Below the pieces are notes generated by a model. It was not told where the DNA came from. It searched no databases and worked only from the letters and a program-made list of their open reading frames with translations. Below are positions 13,145 through 22,379 of a stretch of DNA of 64,000 nt, in pieces. Made by a program: the position numbers and the translations under genes. The stretch is from positions 10,931,239 to 10,995,238 of the forward strand of contig NC_092706.1 of the NCBI RefSeq assembly GCF_964275005.1. The letters run 5' to 3'. The first letter of the stretch is position 1; each line of letters starts with the position of its first letter. The stretch is from Diadema setosum. Lineage: Eukaryota > Echinodermata > Echinoidea > Diadematoida > Diadematidae.

Positions 13145-13425
13145 TTGTAACTTTATGCCGGCGACCCAGTAAATGTATAAACATCCTTTACGTCACTTGA
13201 AATTATGTCGTAGCGATGATATCTTGAATTGGGTGTTCAATTAACAACTGAAAACCCGATCCGGCTGACGTTCTTACACTTTCGAAATTCAATGCTAATG
13301 AAGATTGAATTGCAATTCACGTTCGAGATACCTCTACCAAACAATGGTGGACATGGACATGATGGAGACAGAGAAACTTATTACAGTGAGAATAGTTACA
13401 AGTACAATCCGCAAATTGTTTGAGG
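13145..13425. repeat. Dispersed repeat shared with 16540-16850
   Basis: The block ACGTTCTTACACTTTCGAAA, then a TCGATG/AATG-type stretch, TTCACGTTCGAG, CCTCTA and CAAACAA, occurs in the same order near 16634-16715. The similarity extends more weakly on both sides. It is probably part of an unclassified transposon. Confidence 0.5.
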
Positions 13426-14163
13426 ATTAGTTTGGTGTTACTTCCGCACTTTATCTTAAAAATATCATAACCAATGACAGACTGATTTCAGTATATCTTT
13501 TTGACTTTGATAGAATTGTTTAATCTTTCATTCTCTATATATTGAATTTTCAATGTGTGGAAGTAATCTGTGAAAAACTTAATGGATAATACATCAGTCT
13601 ACGTTTCGTCACGAGGTGAATAATATATCAGTTTACATTTACGAGGTAAAATCCGAACTATTACTCATACAAACACACACTCACACACAAACACACACAC
13701 ACACCCATTATATACATAGGTGAAGCGGGCTTGGCCTCGTACGTTGTGGGTGCTGCATTAACTTTATGTGTAAATTATGTGTGACGGAGGAATCAGACCT
13801 AAGGAAATGAATACTATACATTCTCTCAAAACTAGTTCGAAGTGTTCTCTATAGCTATCGTATTGCGTATCTTCAGTTTGATATTTCCTTTATGACCTAT
13901 ACGACTCTACTCCATAATGTGTATTGATACGTAGGAACAACTTGCATTTATGACAATTTGATGAATTTTACTGTATTGAAAATGAATGCAGAAATAAATT
14001 GCACAGAAATGAACTGACCTCATAACCATGATCCTAGGGACTGCCCGAACCGTAGTAAGCTATGTTTCACATGTTATTACTGTGGGAAATGGAGATAGAC
14101 GAAATAATATACAGAGCAATCTGTCAAAGTTTGGCTGCGGCAGCTGATTACAGGGGATGCCTT
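13426..14163. other. Non-coding; CA-rich tract
   Basis: Nothing recognised apart from a degenerate (CA)n stretch near 13672-13705. Confidence 0.4.
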
Positions 14164-14517
14164 GGCTAGTAACTAATCAGTGGGAATCAGTGGGAATGCT
14201 GTGGGATGATTGTTAAAATCCTTGTGCGATTCATTTAAGAGCACATTATACATCTATTGTGTGAAAATAATTTGCTTTAGAATGGTCTCATATTCAAGTA
14301 ATGTGCAGTTCAATGTTTTCAGGTTAGCCGTCACTGTACAAGCATGCTAACCTGGAAACATTAAACTGCACATTACTTGAATACTAAGACCATTCTGAAG
14401 TAAATAATTTTCACACAACAATAGATATATATAATGTGCTCTTGAATTAATCCCACAAGGATTGGAACAATCATCCCCCAGCATTCCCACTGATTCCCAC
14501 TGATCAGTTACTAGCCA
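14164..14517. mobile_element. Foldback element, 354 bp
   Basis: Two arms of about 165 and 172 bases (14164-14328 and 14346-14517) are inverted copies of each other around a 17-base loop. The outer ends read GGCTAGTAACT and AGTTACTAGCC. The inner ends read AGGTTAGC and GCTAACCT. The tandem CAGTGGGAATCAGTGGGAAT is present in both arms. There is no coding capacity. No clear target duplication is visible. Confidence 0.85.
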
Positions 14518-14559
14518 TCATTTCGACACACGTGCATTTGCGAGACCGCTTTGTGTTCA

Positions 14560-14868
14560 ATTGGTTTCTTTGATTTTGTTTCATATATTTGTTTGTAGTT
14601 TCATGAAGCCATTATTTGCTTTTTATGTATTTCTGAGGGTCCCATATCGTACAAGCTTGGCTTTTTAGTGGGACCCTCCATTTCCATTCCCATCCGTGTA
14701 ATATGCATATGTATATACCTTATAAATGCAATTATGTCGTTAATCATCATCACATGTATCTTGTTGATGTACGTTTATCGAAATTACTACAAATTTGTTT
14801 TGTTTATGCATTGAACATAATTTCTCCTTATTCAATGGAAATGAAAATAAAGTTGAAAATGAAAATTC
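14560..14868 (+). mobile_element. LINE 3' UTR fragment, copy A
   Basis: The segment ends in ATGAAAATAAAGTTGAAAATG and shares ordered motifs with the LINE 3' end at 17245-18197: a stem-loop with ACAAGCTTGGCTTTT in the loop, GTCGTTAATC, and the AAAATAAAGTTGAA terminus. No coding part remains, so this is a strongly 5'-truncated insertion. Confidence 0.65.
14635..14678 (+). other. Conserved RNA stem-loop in LINE 3' UTR (copy A)
   Basis: GAGGGTCCCA (14635-14644) pairs perfectly with TGGGACCCTC (14669-14678) around a 24-base loop containing ACAAGCTTGGCTTTT. The same place in copy B has different stem bases that still pair. Confidence 0.7.
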
Positions 14869-15379
14869 AATGGTATCCGCTAAAATGCCCTGTGATTCAA
14901 GCGCCGGACGGATCTACCTGACACTTTTCGTCGTCATGACAACCGCTCTAAGACATGTAGTCTCTCCTTTGTCTTTTCCTCTCTCTATTTTTTTTTTTTT
15001 TGTCTTTTCCTAATATGATACCAACCACACCTGGATATTTCATACTTTAGTATAGCTGCAACGCTAGTAAACGAACTCAGATAGACAGAAACTCACGCAT
15101 ATACATGCACACACACGCTCGCACACACACATACTGTACATATACACATCATAAGGTGTAAACCCACACTTGGAAAGACAAAACTAACATCGACTTTTGT
15201 TAATGGCGGTGGACAGATTAGCATAGGTGTAGATATCAGTTGTGAGGACTTTGCTGTTGAGTTGATGTATCTTGACATCCTCTCGGTTGGTCGTTCTTGT
15301 TAGATACAATTACAATAATCATAATTACACTAATTGTTCTTTCGCTTCCCGTAAAGATGAAGTAATCTAAGAGGGGAAG

Positions 15380-15415
<36 letters not shown>
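15380..15415. repeat. (GT)n microsatellite
   Basis: About 18 uninterrupted GT units. Confidence 0.95.
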
Positions 15416-15416
<1 letters not shown>

Positions 15417-15534
15417 TTGTTTCAAGAATATCGTACTGGTAAAATTTGCATGTTTGCACATTCAAGTGAAATATTGCTTCATAGTCAATATATTCAAGTG
15501 GAATATGAGTTTGAGTTTGAGTTGAGTTTATTAA

Positions 15535-15993
15535 AGGGACATTCCAGACGATTTTCATAATTTCACATCATGTAGTACATAAATCGACAACTCCATGTGT
15601 AGATTTGTGGAATTTATTGTGGTTTTTGAGCAGAGAAACAATACTTTGAAAAACCTTAAACAAATTACACTGAACAAGGATGATGACATAGGAGGTTCAC
15701 ATATTTCAGAAATGTAGCAGTGTATTTCCATTACAATACCGATTGCTTGCGAGTTCACCTGTGTATAATCTATGCATGCCTTCTTCTTTTGTTCTGCTTC
15801 CTTGAGCCCCAACTCATGCATTCTTATGGTGACTCTGCCATGTCATCATCCTTGTTCAGTGCAATTTGTTCTAAATTTTGAAAATATTCTTATTCTTCAT
15901 CCCAATTATCACAAATTCTGAAACTCTGTCCTCAGCATAAATAATTTATAGTTGTTCAAATGTAAAAATCTGAAAATCATCCGGAGGTTTCCT
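15535..15993. mobile_element. TTAA-flanked non-autonomous transposon, copy 1
   Basis: It starts AGGGACATTCCAGACGATTTTC after TTAA (15531-15534) and ends GAAAATCATCCGGAGGTTTCCT before TTAG. The ends are inverted repeats. It is collinear along its whole length with the 460-bp element at 28293-28752. The TTAA target is typical of Kolobok and piggyBac superfamilies, and it is not possible to say which from the ends alone. It encodes no protein. Confidence 0.82.
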
Positions 15994-16324
15994 TTAGGGA
16001 CAAAACATTTACATGGGAATATGAATACATACAATGAATGGTTTATTTTTTTTTTTTTTTTGCCTGAGCATGCGTATATTGATATTTACGCATACAATAA
16101 ACAAAGATTTATGTACAGGTATGGATACATACATACATAATCATAATCTAAACAAATTTACCTTGATTGTTTAGCATAACGTTGTTAAAAGGAGAATCAA
16201 AAGTTAGCATAATTAAGTGCTACAGTCGAAACTGGTTCTCTGATGATTTTCTACATTGGAAAAAAATAATAAATATGTTTGTAGTACATTTAGAATATAA
16301 TGCATATCATAGTCAAGAAGAATA

Positions 16325-16525
16325 ATTAGTATTGTTTTGGTTCATTTGACTTCATCAGTGTTGATGTTGAAGTAAGAGATTATGGCAGTAGATACTACAA
16401 AATGATGTTGAGTTTTGTCTTCAACTGTATTTCTATGTTTGACATTATCTGATTATATCCAGAGCGGACTGTTTATTTATGTATGATTTGAAAACGAAAT
16501 CGATAGAGATCAAGAGAAAAATATT
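16325..16525 (+). repeat. Dispersed repeat shared with 36950-37155
   Basis: Ordered matches include AGTATTGTTTTGG, TTTGACTTCATCAGTGTTGATG, ACAAAATGATGTTGA and TTTATGTATGATTTG. The partner copy ends in AATCAATAAAGATCGAGGG, which contains a polyadenylation signal, so this is plausibly a retroelement or processed-transcript 3' end. Confidence 0.5.
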
Positions 16526-16539
16526 AAAAACGTTGTGCT

Positions 16540-16850
16540 TTAAAACTATTATAATCATGTTTGTCGCATGGATAGCGATGACACCGCGTGTTTGAGTTAT
16601 CAAGTATCAATAGAAAAACCATAAATGCGACTAACGTTCTTACACTTTCGAAACTCGATGATAACGAAGAAGGTTCACGTGCAGTTCATGTTCGAGTAGC
16701 CTCTATATCAAACAACTTAAAATGAAGCATGCAAAATCGTCGAAGCTTTATCACACAGAGACAGAGACACCTCGAAGCTTCGTATGTTTTCACAAAACAA
16801 TAATAATACAGCAGTTACAACCATGCTCAATCTGCAAGTCAAATAAGGCC
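16540..16850. repeat. Dispersed repeat shared with 13145-13425
   Basis: This is the partner of the copy at 13145-13425, with ACGTTCTTACACTTTCGAAAC and GTTCATGTTCGAGTAGCCTCTA in the same order. The limits are approximate. Confidence 0.5.
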
Positions 16851-17262
16851 ATGTTGTCGTCCCTTCTTTTTCTCCCCTTTAAAACTCTCAAATTAGCCTT
16901 GACACAACACCTTCATGATTTTTTATGTTTGTTGTTGTTTCTTATTTTTAACGTACCCATTAGTTTTATGAGGAACGTGATTGTAGTTGTTAGATCATCG
17001 ATCAAATACATTACGCTAAAAAAGAAAAAAAAAAACTTTGTGTATAAACCAGAGTTGTGAAAAAGATGAATTCATAACCTCTTCTAATTTGCAATCAGCA
17101 TTTTCCCTGTTTATTTAAAAACAAAAAACAAACAAACAAACAAACAAACTTTGAGATCAACATTCAATTCTCTATCATTCATGTCCATTTTTTCCCCACT
17201 GGGATACTTAATATTCTACATCAAACATAATATTCATCTGAACACGTAATACAGGGCAGTTT

Positions 17263-17535
17263 ATGTATACTTATAATAATAATTGCCTCCCGTTTGTATT
17301 TAACTCCATGTTTATGCGCAACCGGACATACCATAGATACCCAACTAGACAATCAAATGAATTTCATTTACCTCTGTTAAGAACCTTGTTAGCTCAACAG
17401 ACTTTTATTTATGTAGGTCCAAGATTCTGGAACTCCCTTCCTATGGATATAATAAGTGCACCTTCATTGAATTCTTTTAAAACGAGATTGAAAATGCTTC
17501 TTTTGAAGTCTTATAATGTAACTGAATGCTTTTAA
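17263..17535 (+). pseudogene. Non-LTR reverse-transcriptase C-terminal fragment
   Basis: The 90-residue frame contains YPTRQSNEFHLP, QTFIYVGPRFWNSLP and SLNSFKTRLKMLLL. This matches the extreme C-terminus of CR1/Jockey-type ORF2 proteins, where a Y(P/A)TR block, a G...WN(S/N)LP block and an (S)FK..LK block follow the RT domain. The minus-strand LINE at 39920-43040 has the equivalent blocks. EN, the catalytic RT core and the start codon are missing, so this is a dead fragment. Confidence 0.85.
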
Positions 17536-17936
17536 TTTTGTAATATATTTTGTGAGCACGATATCATCTTCTCTTCTTTGACTGAAAGGCTGCGTTTTCT
17601 TGAGGTATCACTTATTTTTACTACCTGGTAGTATTCTATACGTGCTCTCGTTCATTCGTCCTCACAGTTGAATCTCTTCCGCTGGAAAGCTGCTCGACAA
17701 TTTGTCACTTTCGAAAACACCTGGCTAATTGTCTCTGTGGGCTTTCGCCCTTGGTGTATGCATCAACAAATTTTTGGTTTCTCTCTCTCTTCTCTCTCTC
17801 TTCCTCTTTTCCCTGTTTGTTGTTTCTTTTTTTTTTCTCACACTTTTGCTTTCTTTTTTTCTCTATTCCCCGCTTCCCCAGTTTCCCGCACTCTTTGTAG
17901 TTGTAAGTTTTCACCCCATTTTCCCCCTTTCCCTCA

Positions 17937-17981
17937 GAGGTATCCACATGTTACAAGCTTAGTCTTTTGAGTGGGTACCTC
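17937..17981 (+). other. Conserved RNA stem-loop in LINE 3' UTR (copy B)
   Basis: GAGGTATCCAC (17937-17947) pairs with GTGGGTACCTC (17971-17981) with one G-T wobble. The loop carries ACAAGCTTAGTCTTTT, nearly the same as in copy A. Compared with copy A, two stem pairs change on both sides and stay paired. Confidence 0.7.
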
Positions 17982-18346
17982 CACTTTTTTTTTCTCCTCA
18001 GTGTGTATATATAGAGTGTATGTATCTTTATTTTACTGATCATGTAGACAAGAATATGTTGTTAATCCTGTCTGGTTATATATATTTACAACGAGTCGCA
18101 TGTAAAGTTCATGATATTGTTTCTTATACATTCTGTTGAAGAAAGAAAGTGAAAATAAAGTTTGAATTGAATTGAATTGAATTGAATTGAATTGAATACA
18201 TCATATTATTACCTGTACGAGGTAGTTTTGCGAGGCAATTACAGTTGGTATTTTGCAGGGTCGGGAGTTCAGCGGGCGACATTAGGGACTTTTCGATTTG
18301 CACGTTGAGCCAGGCGTCACCCTGTTATGACGTAGTTTTTACGTAC

Positions 18347-18358
18347 TGCGCATGCGCA
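18347..18358. promoter_or_regulatory. NRF1-type palindrome TGCGCATGCGCA
   Basis: A perfect 12-bp palindrome identical to the consensus recognised by NRF1 in animals. It lies inside the CpG-rich MITE. Binding is inferred from the motif only. Confidence 0.5.
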
Positions 18359-18457
18359 AGTGTCGACCCTCGGCTCATCGCACAAATTTCGAACGCGTTA
18401 ACCCCGGTTATCACCGTCCACCCAAATCGGTTGCGCCGCGCTCAACCCACCTTGCTA

Positions 18458-18465
18458 TGACGTCA
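18458..18465. promoter_or_regulatory. CRE palindrome TGACGTCA
   Basis: A perfect 8-bp cAMP response element consensus (CREB/ATF site) inside the same MITE, about 100 bases from the NRF1-type site. The half-sites TATGACGTAG (near 18327) and TACGTCAA-like sequence (near 19005-19015) occur nearby. Function is inferred from the motif only. Confidence 0.45.
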
Positions 18466-19104
18466 CACTCCTCTCGGGTATCGTGCGAAAGAGCACGATG
18501 ACTCTCGGGAAATCCGTGCTCAGTTCACCTGTTTTCCTTTTTCTTTCGAGAGATTATTTATATTCTAATTACATGAAAGCTTATGATCTTGATACGTCAC
18601 AGCAGCAGCGCTGACATACAAACTACAGCCTCTGGTACCTACTTTATTTGTCCGTTTTCACTGTTTCGCACTTTGCAACTGCCCTTTGTAGTCCCACACA
18701 TGCATTTACACGTAATGCTTTACGCAAACAGATCTTGGTGCTTTTGGCCTAGCTAGTGCAGCAGTGCATTTGCCTAGTAGTCTTACCATGCATCATGTTT
18801 TAAAATCCACATAATTCCTCCCAGGATACGCATCTAGTCAAAGACAAAATAAATATTACAAGTACAGAAACGAGTCACAAATTCCGCATACTAGTATATG
18901 CACGCAAGGCACAGGTTGCCTCCTGCACACGCCACGCACGGGACGTGACGCCGGCGCCCGAAATCGAAATGTGTTTTAGCAGCGGGTCAACGTACAGACG
19001 TGACGCCTTGACGTACGGTTGCGCTCGGCGGCACGTCCTTCTCGTTCACCCAATCGAAAACTCCCTATTAGAGCATATCACGAGCATCCGGGGTTTTGCA
19101 TATA

Positions 19105-19290
19105 CAGTGGACTCCCGTTATAACGAAATCCTCGGGACCGGCAGTTTTCTTTCGTTATATCGGAATTTTGTTATAACCGAACAAATAAACGATAGAAATA
19201 CATAGAGTAGATGACATTGCAGCCCAAATTTTTACTTCGTTATAACCAGAATTTTGTTATAACCGTGTTCGTTATAACGGGAGTGCACTG
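19105..19290. mobile_element. CTCCCGTTATAACG MITE, copy 1 (left arm)
   Basis: 186 bp, flanked by TA on both sides, with terminal inverted repeats CAGTGGACTCCCGTTATAAC and GTTATAACGGGAGTGCACTG. Internal TTATAACC/GGTTATAAC repeats are present. CAGT...TA-flanked ends of this type are seen in pogo/Tigger and Tc1/mariner derivatives. It lies within the left palindrome arm. Confidence 0.88.
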
Positions 19291-19715
19291 TAAAACAGGG
19301 AGGTGGGAAGAGAGATTCCACTCCTTCTCTTCCCACCTCATGTAAACATTCCTATCGACCATGAAGAGAAAACATTCAAGGACGTTGCTGCGTGTCGATT
19401 ACACGCACCGCAGAAGAACGCCGATAAATCAACTCATACAAGGTCGACCACTTCCACTAGTTCCAGCAGCACGACGCGTCAATAATGACTAACTGCACAG
19501 TGACTATCAGTTATTACAACTCTCCAAATTGAAACAGAAGCAAAAATAAAGTGTAAAAGCGTTCAGATGTTTGAAGTTCGCCTGTTACAACTACATATGT
19601 ATCTTTGAAGTTGGAGATGAATGATATACATTGATGAACAATTTTTCAATTATTCGACATGTTGGTGATGATCTACAGGTAGTCAAATGTGGCTTGATCT
19701 GTATCATAGTGTATA

Positions 19716-19816
19716 CAGTGCACTGCCGTTATAACGAACACGGTTATAACAAAATTCTGGTTATAACGAAAGAAAACTGCCGGTCCCGAGGATTTCGTTA
19801 TAACGGGAGTCCACTG
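19716..19816. mobile_element. CTCCCGTTATAACG MITE, copy 2, internally deleted
   Basis: 101 bp with both termini and TA flanks intact (19714-19715 and 19817-19818), but lacking the middle ~85 bases of the 186-bp copies. It sits between the two palindrome arms. Confidence 0.88.
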
Positions 19817-19873
19817 TAGTTGTATTCACATATTTTCCTAATTTACCTAGGGGATAGGTAATAAATATGATAT

Positions 19874-20001
19874 TGACTGGCCTTGAGGGAGATACCAGAT
19901 AAATATTGCCCAAACTGAAAGAATATTGCCCTCGTCTTCGACTCGGGCAATATTCTTTCAGTTTGGGCAATATTTTCTGGTATCTCCCTCGAGGCCAGTC
20001 A
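19874..20001. mobile_element. Hairpin MITE, 128 bp
   Basis: Nearly the whole element is a stem of ~57 bp. TGACTGGCCTTGAGGGAGAT at the left is mirrored by ATCTCCCTCGAGGCCAGTCA at the right, and GAATATTGCCC / GGGCAATATTC closes the stem around a 13-base loop. ATAT is found on both sides (19870-19873 and 20002-20005), which may be a target duplication. Confidence 0.85.
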
Positions 20002-20151
20002 ATATTATATAAATATAAGTTGCAAGTGTTTCAGAACAAATGATGTCTGTTTAGACACCTGTTTTCTAGATATGTATCATATGATGGTCTGAGTCAAGGT
20101 ATTTTACTGTCTGTTTTTCAAAATATTTTATTTGAAATGTTTATATAATAT

Positions 20152-20232
20152 TGACTGGCCTCGAGGGAGATACCAGAAAATATTGCCCAAACTGAAAGAA
20201 TATTTATCTGGTATCTCCCTCAAGGCCAGTCA
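20152..20232. mobile_element. Hairpin MITE, 81-bp deleted copy
   Basis: It has the same terminal ~26 bases as the 128-bp element (TGACTGGCCTCGAGGGAGAT ... TCTCCCTCAAGGCCAGTCA) but lacks one inner half-stem. It is followed directly by a different repeat at 20233. Confidence 0.82.
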
Positions 20233-20460
20233 CGCATCGGCAGCGCTTGATTACCTCGTTTCTGATTGGTTAGTGGGGGTCGGACTTCGTCTCCGTCGCT
20301 TAGCCCCGGATTATTTTTTCGTTCTGTTTACACTCACTTGCTTGGCACCGCAATTGCGGTGCTAACCCTGCTATTTTGCAGGGCCAGTTAGTACGGGATT
20401 ATCGGTGGGGCTAGCCCACTTTGGCAAAAACAAGTGTAAACAGAAAGTGGGCTAGTGATA

Positions 20461-20524
20461 GTCCCGTACCAACGGTGGGGCTAAGCCCCCCCCCCCCCCT
20501 TAGCCCCATCGTTGGTACGGGACT
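20461..20524. other. 25-bp stem with poly-C loop
   Basis: The arm at 20461-20485 (starting GTCCCGTACCAACGG) is the inverted copy of 20500-20524 (ending GTTGGTACGGGAC) with one mismatch. They enclose a C-only loop (20486-20499). The near-palindrome CACCGCAATTGCGGTG lies upstream at 20346-20361, and partial copies of the same GTACGGGA..GGTGGGGCTA block occur near 20392-20413. Confidence 0.85.
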
Positions 20525-20629
20525 AAGCAAAAATTTACAAGTGTAAAAAGCCCTTTCGTGGTCGATAGGAATGTTTACATGAGGTGGGAAGAGAAGGAGT
20601 GGAATCTCTCTTCCCACCTCCCTGTTTTA

Positions 20630-20815
20630 CAGTGCACTCCCGTTATAACGAACACGGTTATAACAAAATTCTGGTTATAACGAAGTAAAAATTTGGGCTG
20701 CAATGTCATCTACTCTATGTATTTCTATCGTTTATTTGTTCGGTTATAACAAAATTCCGATATAACGAAAGAAAACTGCCGGTCCCGAGGATTTCGTTAT
20801 AACGGGAGTCCACTG
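20630..20815. mobile_element. CTCCCGTTATAACG MITE, copy 3 (right arm)
   Basis: 186 bp, the inverted counterpart of copy 1 with matching flanks on both sides. Copies 1 and 3 were therefore duplicated with the surrounding palindrome arms and did not insert independently. TA flanks lie at 20628-20629 and 20816-20817. Confidence 0.88.
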
Positions 20816-20927
20816 TATATGCAAAACCCCGGATGCTCGTGATATGCTCTAATGTCGCCCGCTGAACTCCCGACCCTGCAAAATACCAACTGTAATTGCC
20901 TCGCAAAACTAACTCGTATAGGTAATA

Positions 20928-21430
20928 GTAATTTATATTATGTCAAACTTTGATGAATCCTTTGCCATTTTGATTGAATATAATATATATATTACAATTT
21001 TGCATCATTTGGATATGGAAATACCAAACAATGAAAGGACATTTTGTTTCATGCCATATACCTTAAAAACCAGGGGCATAGAACAGAGTGGAAAATAAAA
21101 TAAAAATATAATCGATCATGAAACTTCTTCTAAACAAAAGCATGTCGTCAGCGCAGAAGCATTAAGTTTCGATTGTGTCTTTAATAATGTGTCTGCGCGG
21201 GGGAGATACCCGTTGAGTATATTGTTATAAACATGTTTATCCGAGAGTGAAAGTATAAAAACAAGTAATTTGCTTCTCATCAAAACTTTCTTAGAAGGGA
21301 AAATGATAAAGACTAAAAAAAAAAATATCATTCGTGTTGCGACTTTTTTAAAGGGCTTGTCGCGTCGCATGATCAGGTGACACAACCTGAGTGGTATAAT
21401 CACTGCTGGGAGGTGTGTTGATGAGTGCAC
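20928..21430. other. Non-coding, nothing recognised
   Basis: AT-rich sequence without a recognised exon or repeat family. The 113-residue minus-strand frame here has no domain-like pattern. Confidence 0.4.
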
Positions 21431-21681
21431 GTCACGAGACCGACACCCACGAGTCATACAGTCTGCGAGTTATACAACCCACGAGTCATACAGCTCATGA
21501 GTTCGACACTAAGCAAATAAGGCCCACGAGACCGACACTACAAACCCCGTGTTGTATCTGTCGAACTCGTGGGCTGTTTTTGCCTAGTGTTGGTCTCATG
21601 GGCTTTATTCGCCTAGTGTCGAACTCGTGGGCTGTAGGATTCGTGGGCTGTATGACTCATGGGTATCGGTCTTGTGGGATG
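21431..21681. repeat. Modular hairpin repeat, copy 1
   Basis: A 251-bp inverted repeat made of short modules: CACGAGACCGACAC, CCCACGAGTCATACAG and CACGAGTTCGACAC-like units. They run one way in the left half and return as TCGAACTCGTGGGCTG, TGTATGACTCATGGG and CGGTCTTGTGGG in the right half. A related copy lies at 45073-45319. No flanking target duplication or TIR family was recognised. Confidence 0.85.
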
Positions 21682-21734
21682 ACCCCGTGTCGATTACCTT
21701 CCCCAAATATCACTGTGTTTATCTCTGACTTTTT

Positions 21735-21785
21735 CTGTCTGTGTGTCTGTGTGTCCGTCTGTCTTTGTCTCTGCCTCTGTCTTTG
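21735..21785. repeat. TCTG/TGTG-rich microsatellite
   Basis: An imperfect array of TCTGTCTG, TGTGTCTG and GTCTTTGTC units. Confidence 0.8.
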
Positions 21786-22049
21786 TACCTACGCGTACCA
21801 TTATGTCTTGTGTCTCCATTTATTTTGATATCGTATATCATTTCACTTTTATAGACATGTGCCCGTAGCACGTTCAAATTTATCTCATTGTTTATTTCTA
21901 CACATGTATGATAGTATTTGCTGAAAATAGATGTCATTGAAGTGACAATTGGTGGGTTTTTTTTTAGATGTTTGTTTATGATATTGGTTGTTTGTGTTAT
22001 CTGTCAGCAACTAAAAGTTGACGTTAATTTGTTTGTTTGTTTTGTTTTG

Positions 22050-22056
22050 TTGCTGC

Positions 22057-22087
<31 letters not shown>

Positions 22088-22088
22088 G
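22050..22088 (+). repeat. (TTG)n microsatellite
   Basis: About 12 TTG units following a GTTTGTTTTGTTTTG stretch. Confidence 0.9.
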
Positions 22089-22379
22089 GGTTTTTTAAGA
22101 GAGATTATAATTGTATAGGTTTTCTTTTATTGCTACAAATGTTACTCTCCGTGAAGAAGATCACGAGCTCCATCTGTGTTATTGTGAACACCGAATGAGA
22201 AAGAAGGAACTTGAGCCTGAAATTGTAGCCCGCGTCAGGCACTGCGGCACTTAACCCTTGGCTAAATCCAGTTCATAGCAATGACACGATTATGTTTGAA
22301 CCAATACTGATCATGTGATACATTATGTTACAAGAATATACCATTATTTTGACGTTTGTGCTATCCCTGTATATTGTTT

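Larger units (their letters stand above)
17245..18197 (+). mobile_element. 5'-truncated non-LTR retrotransposon, copy B
   Basis: It holds the last ~90 codons of a reverse-transcriptase ORF (17263-17535), a ~620-base 3' UTR with a stem-loop at 17937-17981, and the terminus GTGAAAATAAAGTTTGAATTG followed by tandem AATTG units to 18197. LINEs of the CR1/Jockey group often end in such microsatellite-like tails. Sequence at 14560-14868 is the 3' UTR of a related element. Confidence 0.8.
18284..19066. mobile_element. CpG-rich MITE, ~783 bp
   Basis: The ends AGGGACTTTTCGATT and AATCGAAAACTCCCT are 15-bp inverted repeats with one mismatch. The flanking ATT is present on both sides. The right arm of the surrounding palindrome shows the empty site (CGACATTAGAGC), so insertion and a ~3-bp target duplication are directly visible. 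A 3-bp duplication would fit PIF/Harbinger, but that assignment is tentative. The element is richer in CpG than its surroundings and has no complete protein. Confidence 0.85.
18206..20927. mobile_element. 2.7-kb nested palindrome of transposon sequence
   Basis: The outer arms are inverted copies: 18206-18282 plus 19068-19365 on the left, and 20556-20927 on the right. They are almost identical, with two differences visible in the outermost ~20 bases. The left arm is interrupted by a MITE (18284-19066) absent from the right. Each arm contains one 186-bp CAGTG..CTCCCGTTATAACG MITE. The core (19366-20555) holds an internally deleted MITE, two hairpin MITEs and a 25-bp stem with a poly-C loop. No transposase is visible. 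Whether the arms are the TIRs of one large element or an inverted duplication is undecided. Confidence 0.85.
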
